Of a DNA stretch of 64,000 bases, positions 32,799 through 46,033 are shown in pieces. The position numbers and the translations under genes were made by a program. The notes beneath the pieces are model-generated. The model was not told where the DNA came from, did not search any database, and saw only the letters and a list, made by a program, of their open reading frames with translations. This stretch comes from Vagococcus fluvialis bH819 (lineage in GTDB: Bacteria > Bacillota > Bacilli > Lactobacillales > Vagococcaceae), in NCBI RefSeq assembly GCF_900163795.1, contig NZ_FWFD01000015.1, positions 62,001 to 126,000 of the forward strand, written 5' to 3'. Numbering within the stretch: the stretch's first letter is position 1; each line of letters starts with the position of its first letter.

Positions 32799-35168
32799 AT
32801 GACAAATAGTATTAAAGAGACCATTCTTCGCTATCTATCAGAAAGTAAAAAACAGACATTTTCTTTAGAACAAATAGCAGAGGGACTCCAGTTACAAAAA
32901 AGCGATGATTTTAAATTATTGGTTCAAACAGTTGCACAAATGGAAAGAGAAGGCGCTATTATTTTTAACCAAAAAGGAAAAATTAAATTAAACAAACAAG
33001 AAAAAAATCTTGAAGGTATTTTTAGAGCAAATGATCGTGGCTTTGGTTTTGTTACGATTGAAGGCGAAGAAGATGATGCTTTTGTACCTAAAGATTTTAC
33101 AAACTATGCCTTAGAAGGCGACACTGTTAAAATTGAAATCTTAAAACAAGGTAATCCAATAGAAGGTCAAGCGGCAGAAGCTAAAGTCGTGGAAGTATTG
33201 ACTCGTGCCTCATCACAAATTGTTGGGATATTTACACTTTACTCTGAGGAAGACATTCAAAAGAGTGGTTTATACGGTGTGGTTATTCCAAAAGACAAAA
33301 AGTTAAGTCGTTATCGTGTTTTTATTGCTGATGAAGGTATTAAACCAGAAGATGGTAGTGTTGTTTCTGTAGAGATTACTTACTATCCTGATAGCGAACA
33401 TACTAATAGTTTTGAAGGATTAGTTAAACAAGTGGTAGGACATAAAAATGATCCGGGAATGGATATTTTGTCCATCGTACTCCAACACAGTATTCCCGTT
33501 GAATTTGATGAAAATACAATCGAAGAGGCCGAAAAAATCTCTGATGTCGTGTTAGAAGAAGAGTTAAAAGGTCGAGTTGATTTAAGAAATGAAACAATTG
33601 TAACAATTGATGGGGCTGAGGCAAAAGACTTAGATGATGCTGTTAGAGTAAAACGTCTGGACAATGGTAATTATTTTTTAGGTGTCTATATTGCAGACGT
33701 GTCGCACTATGTGACTGAGAATAGTCCGTTAGACTTAGAAGCGAGTGATCGTGCAACAAGTGTGTACTTAACTGATCGAGTAATCCCAATGCTGCCTAGA
33801 AAATTATCGAATGGAATTTGTTCACTAAACCCTAAGGTAGATCGATTAGTTATGGCTTGTGAAATGGAAATTAATGAGGCAGGACAAGTTGTTTCTCATG
33901 ATATTTTTGAAGCGGTTATTAATTCAACTGCCAGAATGACCTATACGGCTGTAAATGAAATACTAGAGAAATCAAATGAAGAAACGTTAGAAGCCTACAA
34001 AGATTTAATTACTTTCTTTAATGATATGGCGTTACTACACACCATTTTAGAAAATATGCGTTCAAATCGTGGAGCTATCTCGTTTGAAAGTCGTGAAGCA
34101 AAAATTATTGTGGACGATGAAGGACATCCGATTGATATTGAACTTAGAGAGAGAAAAGTAGCAGAACGTTTGATTGAATCTTTTATGTTAGCAGCCAATG
34201 AAACGATTGCAGCTCATTATACAAAAATGAAGCTACCATTTATTTATCGTATTCATGAGCATCCAAAAGAAGAAAAAGTTCAACGTTTCTTTGAATTTGT
34301 CACAAATTTTGGAATCTTGGTAAAAGGCAAAAAAGATGATGTAAGTCCAAAAGAAATGCAGAAAGTCCTAGATCAAATATCTGGAAAACCTGAAGAGCCA
34401 GTTGTTAGTATGATGTTACTAAGGAGTATGCAACAAGCGAGATACTCAGAAGATCCAATGGGTCATTATGGATTAGCAGCAGAAGACTACACACATTTCA
34501 CTTCACCAATTAGACGATATCCAGATTTAATTGTTCATCGGTTAATTAAATCTTATATGAGCCGTCCAATTGAAGAAGAAGTGAAGGTCAAATGGAGCGA
34601 AACACTTCCAGAAATTGCAGCTCACAGTTCAAAAATGGAAAGACGAGCAGTTGAAGCAGAACGTGATACTGATAATATGAAAAAAGCTGAATTTATGCAA
34701 GATAAAATTGATCAAGAGTTTGATGGGATTATCACATCTATTACAAAATTTGGAATGTTCGTAGAATTATCTAATACAATAGAAGGATTAATCCATGTCT
34801 CACAATTAAAATCAGATTATTTCCATTTTGTAGAGAATCATTTGGCTTTAGTTGGAGAAAGAACCAGCGTTGTTTATCGAATCGGACAATCGGTTAAAAT
34901 AAAAGTTACCAAAGCAGATGTTGATACAAGAGAAATCGATTTTGAGTTGTTGTCGGCAGAGCCAATAAGTATTCCAGCTAACTTGCTAAGAGACTCTAAG
35001 AAGAATAAAAGCCCTCGTAGAGAACAGCCTAAATCAAAACAACAAGGAGACAAACCTTCCTTCCGCAATGAAAAAAAAGTGCCAGGAAAGAAAAAAAGCA
35101 ATCAACCTTTTTATAAAAAAGTAGCGAAAAACAAAAAAACAAAAAATAATCGTAAGAATAAGAGGTGA
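32799..35168 (+). CDS. rnr: Ribonuclease R
   Basis: A processive 3'-5' exoribonuclease that unwinds structured RNA and works with SmpB/tmRNA in clearing stalled messages. Domains in order are an N-terminal winged helix, cold-shock domains ([23 protein letters not shown]), the RNB catalytic domain ([16 protein letters not shown], with the Asp cluster, then [22 protein letters not shown]), an S1 domain ([17 protein letters not shown]) and a basic Lys-rich tail of about 60 residues. GAAGAAGGA precedes the ATG at 32799, which lies three bases after the est stop. The tail is typical of the Gram-positive form. Confidence 0.95.
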   Translation: MTNSIKETILRYLSESKKQTFSLEQIAEGLQLQKSDDFKLLVQTVAQMEREGAIIFNQKGKIKLNKQEKNLEGIFRANDRGFGFVTIEGEEDDAFVPKDFTNYALEGDTVKIEILKQGNPIEGQAAEAKVVEVLTRASSQIVGIFTLYSEEDIQKSGLYGVVIPKDKKLSRYRVFIADEGIKPEDGSVVSVEITYYPDSEHTNSFEGLVKQVVGHKNDPGMDILSIVLQHSIPVEFDENTIEEAEKISDVVLEEELKGRVDLRNETIVTIDGAEAKDLDDAVRVKRLDNGNYFLGVYIADVSHYVTENSPLDLEASDRATSVYLTDRVIPMLPRKLSNGICSLNPKVDRLVMACEMEINEAGQVVSHDIFEAVINSTARMTYTAVNEILEKSNEETLEAYKDLITFFNDMALLHTILENMRSNRGAISFESREAKIIVDDEGHPIDIELRERKVAERLIESFMLAANETIAAHYTKMKLPFIYRIHEHPKEEKVQRFFEFVTNFGILVKGKKDDVSPKEMQKVLDQISGKPEEPVVSMMLLRSMQQARYSEDPMGHYGLAAEDYTHFTSPIRRYPDLIVHRLIKSYMSRPIEEEVKVKWSETLPEIAAHSSKMERRAVEAERDTDNMKKAEFMQDKIDQEFDGIITSITKFGMFVELSNTIEGLIHVSQLKSDYFHFVENHLALVGERTSVVYRIGQSVKIKVTKADVDTREIDFELLSAEPISIPANLLRDSKKNKSPRREQPKSKQQGDKPSFRNEKKVPGKKKSNQPFYKKVAKNKKTKNNRKNKR

Positions 35169-35173
35169 TCAAC

Positions 35174-35638
35174 TTGCCTAAAGGTGATGGCAGTTTAATT
35201 GCACAAAATAGAAAAGCAAGACATGACTATGCAGTTATGGAGACAATCGAAGCTGGAATGGTCTTAAAAGGAACTGAAATTAAAGCGATTAGAAGTCGAC
35301 GTGTCAATTTAAAAGACGGCTATGTTAGAATCAGGGATGGTGAAGCTTTTCTAGTTAATGTCCATATTAGCCCTTATGAACAAGGGAATCTTTTTAATCA
35401 TGATCCCCTTAGAACTCGAAAATTACTTATGCATAAAAAGCAAATCGCCCATCTAGGAGCAGAAGCTAAAAATACTGGTATTGCTTTAATTCCTTTGAAG
35501 ATATACATTAAGGATGGATTTGCTAAAGTTTTAATAGGTGTCGCTAAAGGAAAAAAACAATATGATAAGCGGCAAGATTTAAAACAAAAAGACATGAATC
35601 GTGAAATAAATCGTTCATTAAGAGAAAGACAGAAATAG
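35174..35638 (+). CDS. smpB: SsrA-binding protein SmpB
   Basis: A 154-residue partner of tmRNA in trans-translation. Sequence hallmarks are the [12 protein letters not shown] start, [21 protein letters not shown], the [20 protein letters not shown] core and the basic C-terminal tail. The TTG start at 35174 gives the expected MPKGDG N-terminus and lies behind AAGAGGTGAT, which spans the rnr stop. The in-frame GTG at 35165 is inside that site. A strong terminator ends the secG-smpB group. No ssrA gene was seen in the window. Confidence 0.95.
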   Translation: MPKGDGSLIAQNRKARHDYAVMETIEAGMVLKGTEIKAIRSRRVNLKDGYVRIRDGEAFLVNVHISPYEQGNLFNHDPLRTRKLLMHKKQIAHLGAEAKNTGIALIPLKIYIKDGFAKVLIGVAKGKKQYDKRQDLKQKDMNREINRSLRERQK

Positions 35639-35648
35639 ATTAGAATTG

Positions 35649-35682
35649 GGAGGGATTTCATGAGAAATCCCTCCTTTTTTTT
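35649..35682 (+). terminator. Terminator after smpB
   Basis: GGAGGGATTTC (35649-35659) pairs with GAAATCCCTCC (35664-35674), followed by a long T-run. Confidence 0.92.
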
Positions 35683-35727
35683 TAAGTAATAAATAACGAA
35701 AATGATATAAAAAAACTACGATTTGCT

Positions 35728-35756
35728 TTGTGTTATTTATCATTTGGTGTTATCAT
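35728..35756 (+). promoter_or_regulatory. Promoter of the atp operon
   Basis: TTGTGT (35728-35733), a 17-base spacer and TATCAT (35751-35756). The untranslated leader of about 135 bases contains no atpI. Confidence 0.5.
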
Positions 35757-35890
35757 GGTCCTAGTTGAGTTCTTTTTTTGAAGGCTCGATTGGTGATAGG
35801 AATGGACTTCTCTAAGTCTTTTCATCATAAAAAAAACCAAAGAATTCAAAAATTCTTATGGAGAGTATTTTCTAAAAAGAAAAGGGGTGA

Positions 35891-36619
<729 letters not shown>

Positions 36620-36653
36620 AATACAAAGAACACACTATTAGGAGGAATTTTAA

Positions 36654-36869
36654 ATGCAATATCTTGCAGCAGCAATCGCAGTTTTTGGCGCTTCTATCGG
36701 AGCAGCTTATGGTAACGGGAAAGTAATTTCTAAAACACTTGAGTCTATGACTCGTCAACCTGAAATGTCAGGTCAATTAAGAGGAACAATGTTTATTGGG
36801 GTAGCCTTAATCGAGGCCGTGCCTATTCTAGGTGTGGTTATTGCCCTTTTATTAGTTTTCATGAAGTAA
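36654..36869 (+). CDS. atpE: ATP synthase Fo subunit c
   Basis: A 71-residue hairpin of two membrane helices. The glycine-rich first helix ([14 protein letters not shown]), the polar RQP loop and the ion-binding E54 in ALIEAVPIL are visible. The residue after E54 is Ala and the Na+-type Gln/Glu-Ser pattern is missing, so proton coupling is expected. AGGAGG precedes the ATG. A hairpin follows the gene (36889-36915). Confidence 0.96.
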   Translation: MQYLAAAIAVFGASIGAAYGNGKVISKTLESMTRQPEMSGQLRGTMFIGVALIEAVPILGVVIALLLVFMK

Positions 36870-36888
36870 CAATATCTTGAAGAGAGTA

Positions 36889-36915
36889 GAATCATTTTCA
36901 ATAATAAAATGATTC
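36889..36915 (+). promoter_or_regulatory. Intercistronic hairpin between atpE and atpF
   Basis: GAATCATTTT (36889-36898) and AAAATGATTC (36906-36915) form a 10-bp stem with a seven-base loop and no T-run. It probably stabilises atpE mRNA or adjusts subunit ratios rather than terminating. Confidence 0.55.
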
Positions 36916-36937
36916 AGGAAGGAAGTGTAGTAAACTT

Positions 36938-37459
36938 ATGATCAACCAGTTAGTTTTGGCTAATACAGGTCAAAGTATGCTAAGTACAATTCTTTTCGTT
37001 TCTGTTTCATTTCTGGTATTGTTACTAGCTTTGAAAAAGTTTGCATGGGGACCTGTAGTCAACATGATGCAAGATCGTGAAAACAAGATTGCATCAGACA
37101 TCGATAATGCAGAAATGTCTAAAATTGAAGCTGATAAGTTAGAAAAACAAAGACAAATGGAACTTAAACAGTCACGTACTGAAGCACAAAAAATTATTGC
37201 TCAAGCAAAAGATACGGCTGAGAATAACGCTCATGGTATCTTACTTGAAGCACAAGAGCACGCGACAAGAATCAAAAAACAAGCACAAGAAGATTTACGT
37301 ATTGAACGCGATCGAATGATTGACGAAGCGAAAAAAGAAGTAGCAGATTTATCTGTGGAAATTGCTTCTAAAATTCTTAAGAAGGAATTGTCGGCGAGCA
37401 CTCATCAAGAGTTGATTCAAACTAGTATTGAAAAGCTAGGAGTCGAAGAGGATGAATAG
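36938..37459 (+). CDS. atpF: ATP synthase Fo subunit b
   Basis: A 173-residue stator subunit. One N-terminal membrane helix (about residues 12-32, STILFVSVSFLVLLLALKKF) is followed by KFAWGPVVNMMQDRE and a long charged coiled coil that dimerises and reaches the delta subunit. GGAAGG lies about 16 bases before the ATG, rather far. Its 3' end overlaps atpH by eight bases. Confidence 0.94.
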   Translation: MINQLVLANTGQSMLSTILFVSVSFLVLLLALKKFAWGPVVNMMQDRENKIASDIDNAEMSKIEADKLEKQRQMELKQSRTEAQKIIAQAKDTAENNAHGILLEAQEHATRIKKQAQEDLRIERDRMIDEAKKEVADLSVEIASKILKKELSASTHQELIQTSIEKLGVEEDE

Positions 37460-37991
37460 AAAATATGTAGTCGCAAGAACTTATGGTAAAGCTTTGTTTA
37501 CAGAAGCTATCCAATTAAAATCTGTTTCTGAAATTTATCAGGAAATGCTTCAGTTAAGAGAAGTTTATCGTCAAGTTCCAGATCTTGGCGATATCTTAAG
37601 TGATGATCGATTAACAGTATATGAAAAAGTCAATATCGTTAAAGATTTAGAAAATAGCTTTAGCGATACAGTTGGTAAGTTCATTCATACAGTCTATGAT
37701 TATGGACGCATGAATGAAATGCCTGCTATTATTGACGAATTTGAACATTTATACTATGAACAATTTGGCATTATTGTAGTAGATGTAACAACTGCAGTAG
37801 CGCTTAACATGGATCAACGACATGATCTTGAAGAGAGACTTGCGATACAGTTCCATGCTAATAAAGTTGTTATTCGACCAAAAATCAATCCATCTATTAT
37901 GGGTGGTATGGTTATAGAATCTGAACATCGAGTGATCGATCAAAGTATAAGAAATGAATTATCAGAAATACATGCTGCATTACTAAAATAA
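37452..37991 (+). CDS. atpH: ATP synthase F1 subunit delta
   Basis: A 179-residue subunit that joins the b-subunit stator to the top of the alpha3beta3 head. The N-terminal VARTYGKALFTEA and the C-terminal VVIRPKINPSIMGGMVIESEHRVIDQSIRNEL are the family signatures. The start overlaps atpF by eight bases with GAAGAGG as ribosome site, so translation is coupled. Confidence 0.94.
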   Translation: MNRKYVVARTYGKALFTEAIQLKSVSEIYQEMLQLREVYRQVPDLGDILSDDRLTVYEKVNIVKDLENSFSDTVGKFIHTVYDYGRMNEMPAIIDEFEHLYYEQFGIIVVDVTTAVALNMDQRHDLEERLAIQFHANKVVIRPKINPSIMGGMVIESEHRVIDQSIRNELSEIHAALLK

Positions 37992-38009
37992 TGCTTAGTG
38001 ACAAGGTGA

Positions 38010-39560
<1,551 letters not shown>

Positions 39561-39576
39561 AAAGTGGTGATTGAGT

Positions 39577-40494
39577 ATGGGCGCTTCCCTTATTGATATA
39601 AAAAAGAGAATAGCTTCAACCAAAAAGACGAGTCAAATTACGAGTGCTATGCAAATGGTAGCAGCTTCAAAATTGACAAAATCTGAACAATCATCAAGAC
39701 GTTTTCAAGAATATGCCAACAAAGTGAGAACAATAACAACTCACTTGGCATCATCACAATTACAAGCAATTGAAAATGCTGATTTTTCTAGTTTTGAAGA
39801 TAATATGGAGATGTACCATAAACTTTTAATAGCTCGTCCAGTCAAAAAAACAGGTTATATTATTATTACTTCAGATAAAGGTCTTGCTGGTGGTTACAAC
39901 AGTTCAGTAATCAAAAATACAATTGAGGTGCTTCAAAAAGATCATGAAGATCAAAACGAAGTCGTTATTATGTCAATTGGCGGAACTGGGGCTGATTTCT
40001 TTAAACATAGAAATATACCTGTTTCATATGAATTAAGAGGTCTAAGTGACCATCCAAGCTATAATGAAGTTCGTAAGATTGTTAATTCTGCTATTCAAAT
40101 GTATAACAATGAAGTGTTTGATGAATTGTACGTTTGTTACAATCATCATGTGAATACTTTATCTTCTGCCTTCCGCGCAGAAAAAATGTTACCAATTGAA
40201 GATTTAGATTCAAAAGAAGCAACATCGTATGAACAAGATTATATTCTTGAACCTTCTGAAGATGCAATTTTGAATACATTACTGCCCCTTTACGCTGAGA
40301 GTTTGATCTACGGAGCAGTGTTAGACTCTAAAACTGCTGAGCATGCTGCACGTATGACAGCAATGAAGAGTGCGACAGAAAATGCAAGCAACATAATTGA
40401 TGATTTAACAATCACATTTAATAGAGCTAGACAAGCAGCCATTACAAATGAGATTACAGAAATTGTCGGTGGAGCTGCAGCTTTAGAAGATTAA
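39577..40494 (+). CDS. atpG: ATP synthase F1 subunit gamma
   Basis: The 305-residue central shaft. The N-terminal helix [31 protein letters not shown] and the C-terminal [32 protein letters not shown] give the two coiled-coil ends, and the middle has [13 protein letters not shown]. The start at ATG 39577 (MGASL) has GGTGA six bases upstream; the TTG at 39571 is less likely. Confidence 0.95.
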   Translation: MGASLIDIKKRIASTKKTSQITSAMQMVAASKLTKSEQSSRRFQEYANKVRTITTHLASSQLQAIENADFSSFEDNMEMYHKLLIARPVKKTGYIIITSDKGLAGGYNSSVIKNTIEVLQKDHEDQNEVVIMSIGGTGADFFKHRNIPVSYELRGLSDHPSYNEVRKIVNSAIQMYNNEVFDELYVCYNHHVNTLSSAFRAEKMLPIEDLDSKEATSYEQDYILEPSEDAILNTLLPLYAESLIYGAVLDSKTAEHAARMTAMKSATENASNIIDDLTITFNRARQAAITNEITEIVGGAAALED

Positions 40495-41916
<1,422 letters not shown>

Positions 41917-41933
41917 GAAGGAGGTAATAAAAT

Positions 41934-42362
41934 ATGAGTTCCTTCATAGTTAATATCGTTACCCCAGATGGTACGATTTATGACCGTCATGCTAAATTTT
42001 TAGTAGCTAAAACACAAGCTGGATCTCTCGGAGTTCTACCTAACCATGCCCCCCTTATTTCTCCGCTAAGTATTGATGCTGTTAGAATCGATCTAACAGA
42101 AGAAGATGGTGGACAATCCGACTGGGTAGCGGTTAATGCTGGGATTATAGAGATTCGTGATAATATTGTTTCGATTATCGCCAATAGTGCGGAGACTGAA
42201 AAAAATATAGATATCTCTCGTGCAGAGGAAGCTAAAAAACGTGCAGAGGCTAAAATTCAAAAAGCCAAATCTCAAGATAATAAAGAAATTGACTTAGCAC
42301 GTGCAGAAATCGCATTAGTTCGTGCTATCAATCGCTTGAATGTGGCAAATAAAAAGAGGTAG
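41934..42362 (+). CDS. atpC: ATP synthase F1 subunit epsilon
   Basis: A 142-residue subunit with an N-terminal beta sandwich (VNIVTPDGTIYDRHAKFL, GSLGVLPNHAPLISPL) and a C-terminal helical hairpin (ISRAEEAKKRAEAKIQKAK..EIDLARAEIALVRAINRL) that can inhibit ATP hydrolysis. GAAGGAGG precedes the ATG. It ends the atp operon at a terminator. Confidence 0.95.
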   Translation: MSSFIVNIVTPDGTIYDRHAKFLVAKTQAGSLGVLPNHAPLISPLSIDAVRIDLTEEDGGQSDWVAVNAGIIEIRDNIVSIIANSAETEKNIDISRAEEAKKRAEAKIQKAKSQDNKEIDLARAEIALVRAINRLNVANKKR

Positions 42363-42393
42363 AGGATTATATCCTTTACCTTTTTCTTTTTTA
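42358..42393 (+). terminator. Terminator of the atp operon
   Basis: GGTAGAGGAT and ATCCTTTACC (42371-42380) form a stem that begins inside the atpC stop region and is followed by TTTTTCTTTTTT. Confidence 0.8.
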
Positions 42394-42425
42394 AATAATT
42401 TTGTAATAGAAAGGTAGGTTTTTTG

Positions 42426-42665
42426 ATGTTTGGTATGGATGCGATAGTAAGAATTTTTAGTCACTTTATTTTTATTTATTTGGTGTTTTGGTCACTTCAA
42501 TCCTTAAGAATGGATACTATTTTTAAAAAAGGACAACAATTTGAGAAGCAAATCAAGGTTTTTTACTTAATAGTTGCGATTTTTATTGGTTATACAGTCA
42601 GTAATTTTTTCATGGAAGTTATGTTCTTATCTCGTGACTTAATCCAAGGAGTTTTCTCTCGTTAA
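42426..42665 (+). CDS. DUF1146 (YwzB family) membrane protein
   Basis: A 79-residue protein with two membrane segments (about residues 9-27 and 45-66) around the SLQSLRMDTIFKKG loop typical of DUF1146. Such a gene commonly lies between atpC and murA in Firmicutes; the function is unknown. ATG 42426 follows AAAGGTAGG. Confidence 0.85.
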   Translation: MFGMDAIVRIFSHFIFIYLVFWSLQSLRMDTIFKKGQQFEKQIKVFYLIVAIFIGYTVSNFFMEVMFLSRDLIQGVFSR

Positions 42666-42713
42666 AGCTTGTTTTAAAAATAGAAGTAAAAAATACCATT
42701 TTGTATAAACTCA

Positions 42714-42722
42714 TGTTATAAT
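42714..42722 (+). promoter_or_regulatory. Extended -10 promoter of murA
   Basis: TGTTATAAT matches the extended -10 TGnTATAAT. A clear -35 box at the right distance was not found. murA starts 47 bases downstream. Confidence 0.5.
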
Positions 42723-42768
42723 GATTGAGATTTAACAAAATTTCCAGAGGTTTTTGGAGGGAGAATTT

Positions 42769-44058
42769 ATGGATTACATTAAAGTTCACAGCGGGAATAA
42801 GCTGTCAGGACAGGTAAAAATAGAGGGCGCTAAAAATGCAGTATTACCAATTTTAGCTGGGGCTCTATTAGCAGATCAAGGAACAACTAAAATTACTAAT
42901 GCTCCAATCTTATCGGACGTATTCATGATGAATAATGTTATCGAACATTTAAACACAGATATAGAATTCGATCAAGATAATAACACTATTGAAATTACGG
43001 CTACAAGACAGTTAAAAAATGAGGCTCCTTTTGAGTATGTTAGTCAGATGAGAGCATCAATTGTTGTCATGGGACCACTACTAGCAAGAACGGGTCATGC
43101 GAAAGTTGCAATGCCTGGAGGATGTGCTATTGGTAAACGTCCAATAGACCTACATCTTAAAGGATTCCAAGCACTAGGAGCTACAATTACGCAAACAAAT
43201 GGTTATATTGAAGCTAAAGCTGATGAGTTAAAAGGTGCCAAAATTTATCTAGATTTTCCAAGTGTTGGTGCAACTCAAAATATCATGATGGCTGCAGTTA
43301 AAGCTAAAGGAACTACAGTCATTGAAAATGTGGCAAGAGAACCTGAAATTGTAGATTTAGCTATCTTTTTAAATAAAATGGGTGCTAAAATTACAGGTGC
43401 AGGTACTGAAACAATTCGTATCGAAGGTGTCACTAGCTTAACTGGAACAGAGCATGCTGTTGTTCAAGATCGAATTGAAGCTGGAACATTTATGATAGCA
43501 GCGGCTTTAACCGGTGGAAATGTTTTAATTGAAGAAGGACTAATGGAACATAATCGTCCATTAATTTCTAAATTATCTGAAATGGGCGTATCTATTACTG
43601 AAGAAGCTAAAGGAATCCGTGTTAAAGGACCAGAAGTTTTATTACCAACTGATGTAACGACCTTACCTCATCCAGGATTTCCAACAGATATGCAAGCACA
43701 GATGAGTATTTTAATGACTCTTTCAAGTGGATCAAGTGTTCTTTCAGAGACAGTATTTGAAAACAGATTCCAACATTTAGATGAATTAAAACGTATGGGA
43801 GCTAAACATAAAATTTCTGGAAATGTTGCACATATTGAAGGCGTTCTTGGATTACAAGGTGCAGAAGTTTCTGCAACTGATTTAAGAGCTGCAGCAGCAT
43901 TAATTATTGCAGGCTTAGTAGCAGAAGGAACAACCAAAGTCTATCATTTAGAATACCTAGATCGTGGTTACTTTGAGTTTCATAAAAAACTACAAGCTTT
44001 AGGTGCAGATGTTACCCGTGTCTACGAAGATCAAAAAGTAAAAGTTCAATCAATTTAA
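42769..44058 (+). CDS. murA: UDP-N-acetylglucosamine 1-carboxyvinyltransferase
   Basis: Catalyses the first committed step of peptidoglycan synthesis, transfer of enolpyruvate to UDP-GlcNAc. The 429-residue protein begins [31 protein letters not shown]. The catalytic and fosfomycin-target Cys is C119 in [14 protein letters not shown], and [20 protein letters not shown] closes the fold. GGAGGGAG precedes ATG 42769. It is followed by the epuA-like gene after 17 bases. Confidence 0.95.
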   Translation: MDYIKVHSGNKLSGQVKIEGAKNAVLPILAGALLADQGTTKITNAPILSDVFMMNNVIEHLNTDIEFDQDNNTIEITATRQLKNEAPFEYVSQMRASIVVMGPLLARTGHAKVAMPGGCAIGKRPIDLHLKGFQALGATITQTNGYIEAKADELKGAKIYLDFPSVGATQNIMMAAVKAKGTTVIENVAREPEIVDLAIFLNKMGAKITGAGTETIRIEGVTSLTGTEHAVVQDRIEAGTFMIAAALTGGNVLIEEGLMEHNRPLISKLSEMGVSITEEAKGIRVKGPEVLLPTDVTTLPHPGFPTDMQAQMSILMTLSSGSSVLSETVFENRFQHLDELKRMGAKHKISGNVAHIEGVLGLQGAEVSATDLRAAAALIIAGLVAEGTTKVYHLEYLDRGYFEFHKKLQALGADVTRVYEDQKVKVQSI

Positions 44059-44075
44059 AAGAGAAGGAGAAACAG

Positions 44076-44255
44076 ATGGGAACAATAACAAAACGTGTCA
44101 TTATACAAGTTTCACTTGTTATTTTAACAATATTGGTATTTGTTGCGCTGTTTTTTGCTGGGATTTTTATAGGGTATGTTGTCCTTGGAAAAGGTTATAG
44201 GTCGGATGCTTTTAACCCAGATACTTGGAATCATATCTTAGATTTTTTTAAGTAA
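44076..44255 (+). CDS. EpuA-like small membrane protein
   Basis: A 59-residue protein with one membrane helix (about residues 9-35) and a C-terminal GYRSDAFNPDTWNHILDFFK, matching the EpuA family (often mislabelled as an RNA polymerase beta subunit) that usually follows murA in streptococci and enterococci. GAGAAGGAG precedes the ATG, 17 bases after murA. Function unknown. Confidence 0.85.
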   Translation: MGTITKRVIIQVSLVILTILVFVALFFAGIFIGYVVLGKGYRSDAFNPDTWNHILDFFK

Positions 44256-44275
44256 CAAATTTGAATCTTGTAAAA

Positions 44276-44308
44276 AAAGAGGTTGGTGATACTATCAGCT
44301 TCTTTTTT
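44276..44308 (+). terminator. Terminator after the epuA-like gene
   Basis: AAGAGGTTG and CAGCTTCTT arms (two G-U pairs) with a GTGATACTAT loop, followed by TTTT. Confidence 0.65.
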
Positions 44309-44340
44309 ATCTTACTCGAAAAGGTTGCGGAATAAAAAGT

Positions 44341-44625
44341 ATGTTTAAAAAAATAATGATAGCACCGGTTAGATTTTATCAACGATATATTTCTCCATTA
44401 TTTCCGCCTAGTTGTCGATATCATCCGACTTGTTCGCAATATATGATAGATGCGATTAACTATCATGGTGCGTTTAAAGGAACGCTTATGGGGACGGGGC
44501 GTATTTGTCGTTGCCATCCTTTGGTAAAAGGTGGTATAGACTATGTTCCAAGGAAATTTACGTTAAGAAAAAATCCTGATGAAACTTACACAGGTCCATA
44601 TAATAAGAAAGAAAGCCCGAAATAA
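44341..44625 (+). CDS. yidD: Membrane protein insertion efficiency factor YidD
   Basis: A 94-residue protein with the full YidD pattern: [25 protein letters not shown] and the later [17 protein letters not shown]. It has an amphipathic N-terminus and helps YidC-dependent insertion of membrane proteins. No clear ribosome site beyond GCGGAA is visible upstream. A terminator follows. Confidence 0.92.
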   Translation: MFKKIMIAPVRFYQRYISPLFPPSCRYHPTCSQYMIDAINYHGAFKGTLMGTGRICRCHPLVKGGIDYVPRKFTLRKNPDETYTGPYNKKESPK

Positions 44626-44640
44626 AGGCTTTCTTTTTAT
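44611..44640 (+). terminator. Terminator after yidD
   Basis: GAAAGCC and GGCTTTC arms around CGAAATAAA, with TTTTTATTTT following. Confidence 0.8.
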
Positions 44641-44648
44641 TTTGTTTG

Positions 44649-44695
44649 AATTGTCAGAAAATTCAGTTGACATATCATTAGAATTTGATTATAGT
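44649..44695 (+). promoter_or_regulatory. CodY box and promoter of the liv operon
   Basis: AATTGTCAGAAAATT (44649-44663) matches the CodY consensus AATTTTCWGAAAATT at 14 of 15 positions. It lies just upstream of TTGACA (44667-44672), a 17-base spacer and TATAGT (44690-44695). CodY repression when branched-chain amino acids are plentiful is the direct prediction. Confidence 0.82.
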
Positions 44696-44752
44696 AATGA
44701 ACAACATATTAATTAAAAACTAATGTAGTAGAAATTAAAAGGAGTTTTTTAT

Positions 44753-45928
44753 ATGAAAAAAATAATTGGACTGTTATTTGCAAGCACCATACTTTTAACA
44801 GCATGCGGAAATCCTGGTGGTGGATCTAGTGGAAGTAGTAACAAAGAAACATCTAAGGAATCAGATACCATTAAAATTGGCTTAAATCTTGAATTATCGG
44901 GAGCCGTGGCAGCTTATGGTAATCAAGAAAAGGATGGAGCGCAACTAGCAGTAGATGAAATTAATGAAAAGGGTGGTATAAATGGTAAAAAAATTGAATT
45001 GGTCATTAAAGATAATAAGTCTGATACAGCCGAAGCAGCCGCAGTGGCAGCTAATTTAACAACAAAAGAAAATGTAGTAGCGATTATTGGACCTGCGACA
45101 TCAGGAGCGTCTAAGGCTCAAATACCAAATGTTACGAAAGCAAAAGTCCCTGTTATTACACCATCAGGGACAGATGATTCAATTACTGTTTTAAATGATA
45201 AGGTACAAGAGTATATTTACAGAGCTTGTTTCCAAGATTCGTTTCAAGGTGTTATTCTAGCGAATTATGCGATGACTAATTTAAAAGCTAAAACAGCTGT
45301 TGTCATTGGAGATGTGTCTAGTGATTACGCTAAAGGATTATCAACATCATTTAAAGATACGTTTACTGGGGATATTGTGGCGGATGAAAAATTTAATCAA
45401 AAAGATAAAGATTTTAAAGCAATCTTGACTAAAATTAAAGACAAAGATTTTGATTTTATTTATCTTCCAGGCTATTACGAAGAAGCGGGATTGATTATTA
45501 AACAAGCAAGAGAAATGGGCATTGAACAACCCATTTTAGGAGCAGATGGTTTTTCAGATGCTAAGTTAATCGATATTGCTGGTAAAGAAAATATGAATTC
45601 AGTTTACTATACTGCTCATTTTTCTGAGAAGGCACCAGCTTCAGATAAAGTTAAAACATTTATTGATGCTTTTGATAAAAAATACAGTAAAAAACCAAGT
45701 TCATTTAATGCTTTAGCTTATGATTCAGTTTATATGTTTGCAGACGCGATTGATAGAGCAGGCTCAGCAGATAGTGAGAAAATCACTAAAGAGTTAGCCA
45801 ATTTAAAAGATTTTGACGGTGTTACTGGAAAAATGAGTATGGATAAAAATCATAACCCAGAAAAAGCAGCAGTTGTTATCGGTCTTAAAGATGGAGTGGA
45901 AGAAACAGCAGATGTTGTTAATCCATAA
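44753..45928 (+). CDS. livJ: Branched-chain amino-acid ABC transporter binding lipoprotein
   Basis: A 391-residue lipoprotein; the signal peptide ends in LLTAC (Cys about residue 18) and is followed by a Gly/Ser-rich tether. The Leu/Ile/Val-binding fold is clear from IKIGLNLELSGAVAAYGNQEKDG, IGPATSGAS and VPVITPSGTD. AAAAGGAG precedes the ATG. It is first in the liv operon; a partial terminator separates it from livH, consistent with higher expression of the binding protein. Confidence 0.93.
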   Translation: MKKIIGLLFASTILLTACGNPGGGSSGSSNKETSKESDTIKIGLNLELSGAVAAYGNQEKDGAQLAVDEINEKGGINGKKIELVIKDNKSDTAEAAAVAANLTTKENVVAIIGPATSGASKAQIPNVTKAKVPVITPSGTDDSITVLNDKVQEYIYRACFQDSFQGVILANYAMTNLKAKTAVVIGDVSSDYAKGLSTSFKDTFTGDIVADEKFNQKDKDFKAILTKIKDKDFDFIYLPGYYEEAGLIIKQAREMGIEQPILGADGFSDAKLIDIAGKENMNSVYYTAHFSEKAPASDKVKTFIDAFDKKYSKKPSSFNALAYDSVYMFADAIDRAGSADSEKITKELANLKDFDGVTGKMSMDKNHNPEKAAVVIGLKDGVEETADVVNP

Positions 45929-45966
45929 AGACAAGGAAAGATAAAAATTGTTCAAGTAAAGAATTA

Positions 45967-46012
45967 AGAGACTGTGACATAACTTTTAAGTTGTTGTCGA
46001 AGTCTCTTTTTA
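45967..46012 (+). terminator. Attenuating hairpin between livJ and livH
   Basis: AGAGACT (45967-45973) and AGTCTCT (46001-46007) with inner AACTT/AAGTT arms, followed by TTTTTA. It probably lowers transcription of the permease and ATPase genes relative to livJ. Confidence 0.65.
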
Positions 46013-46033
46013 TTAAAAGGAGGAATGTTGAAG

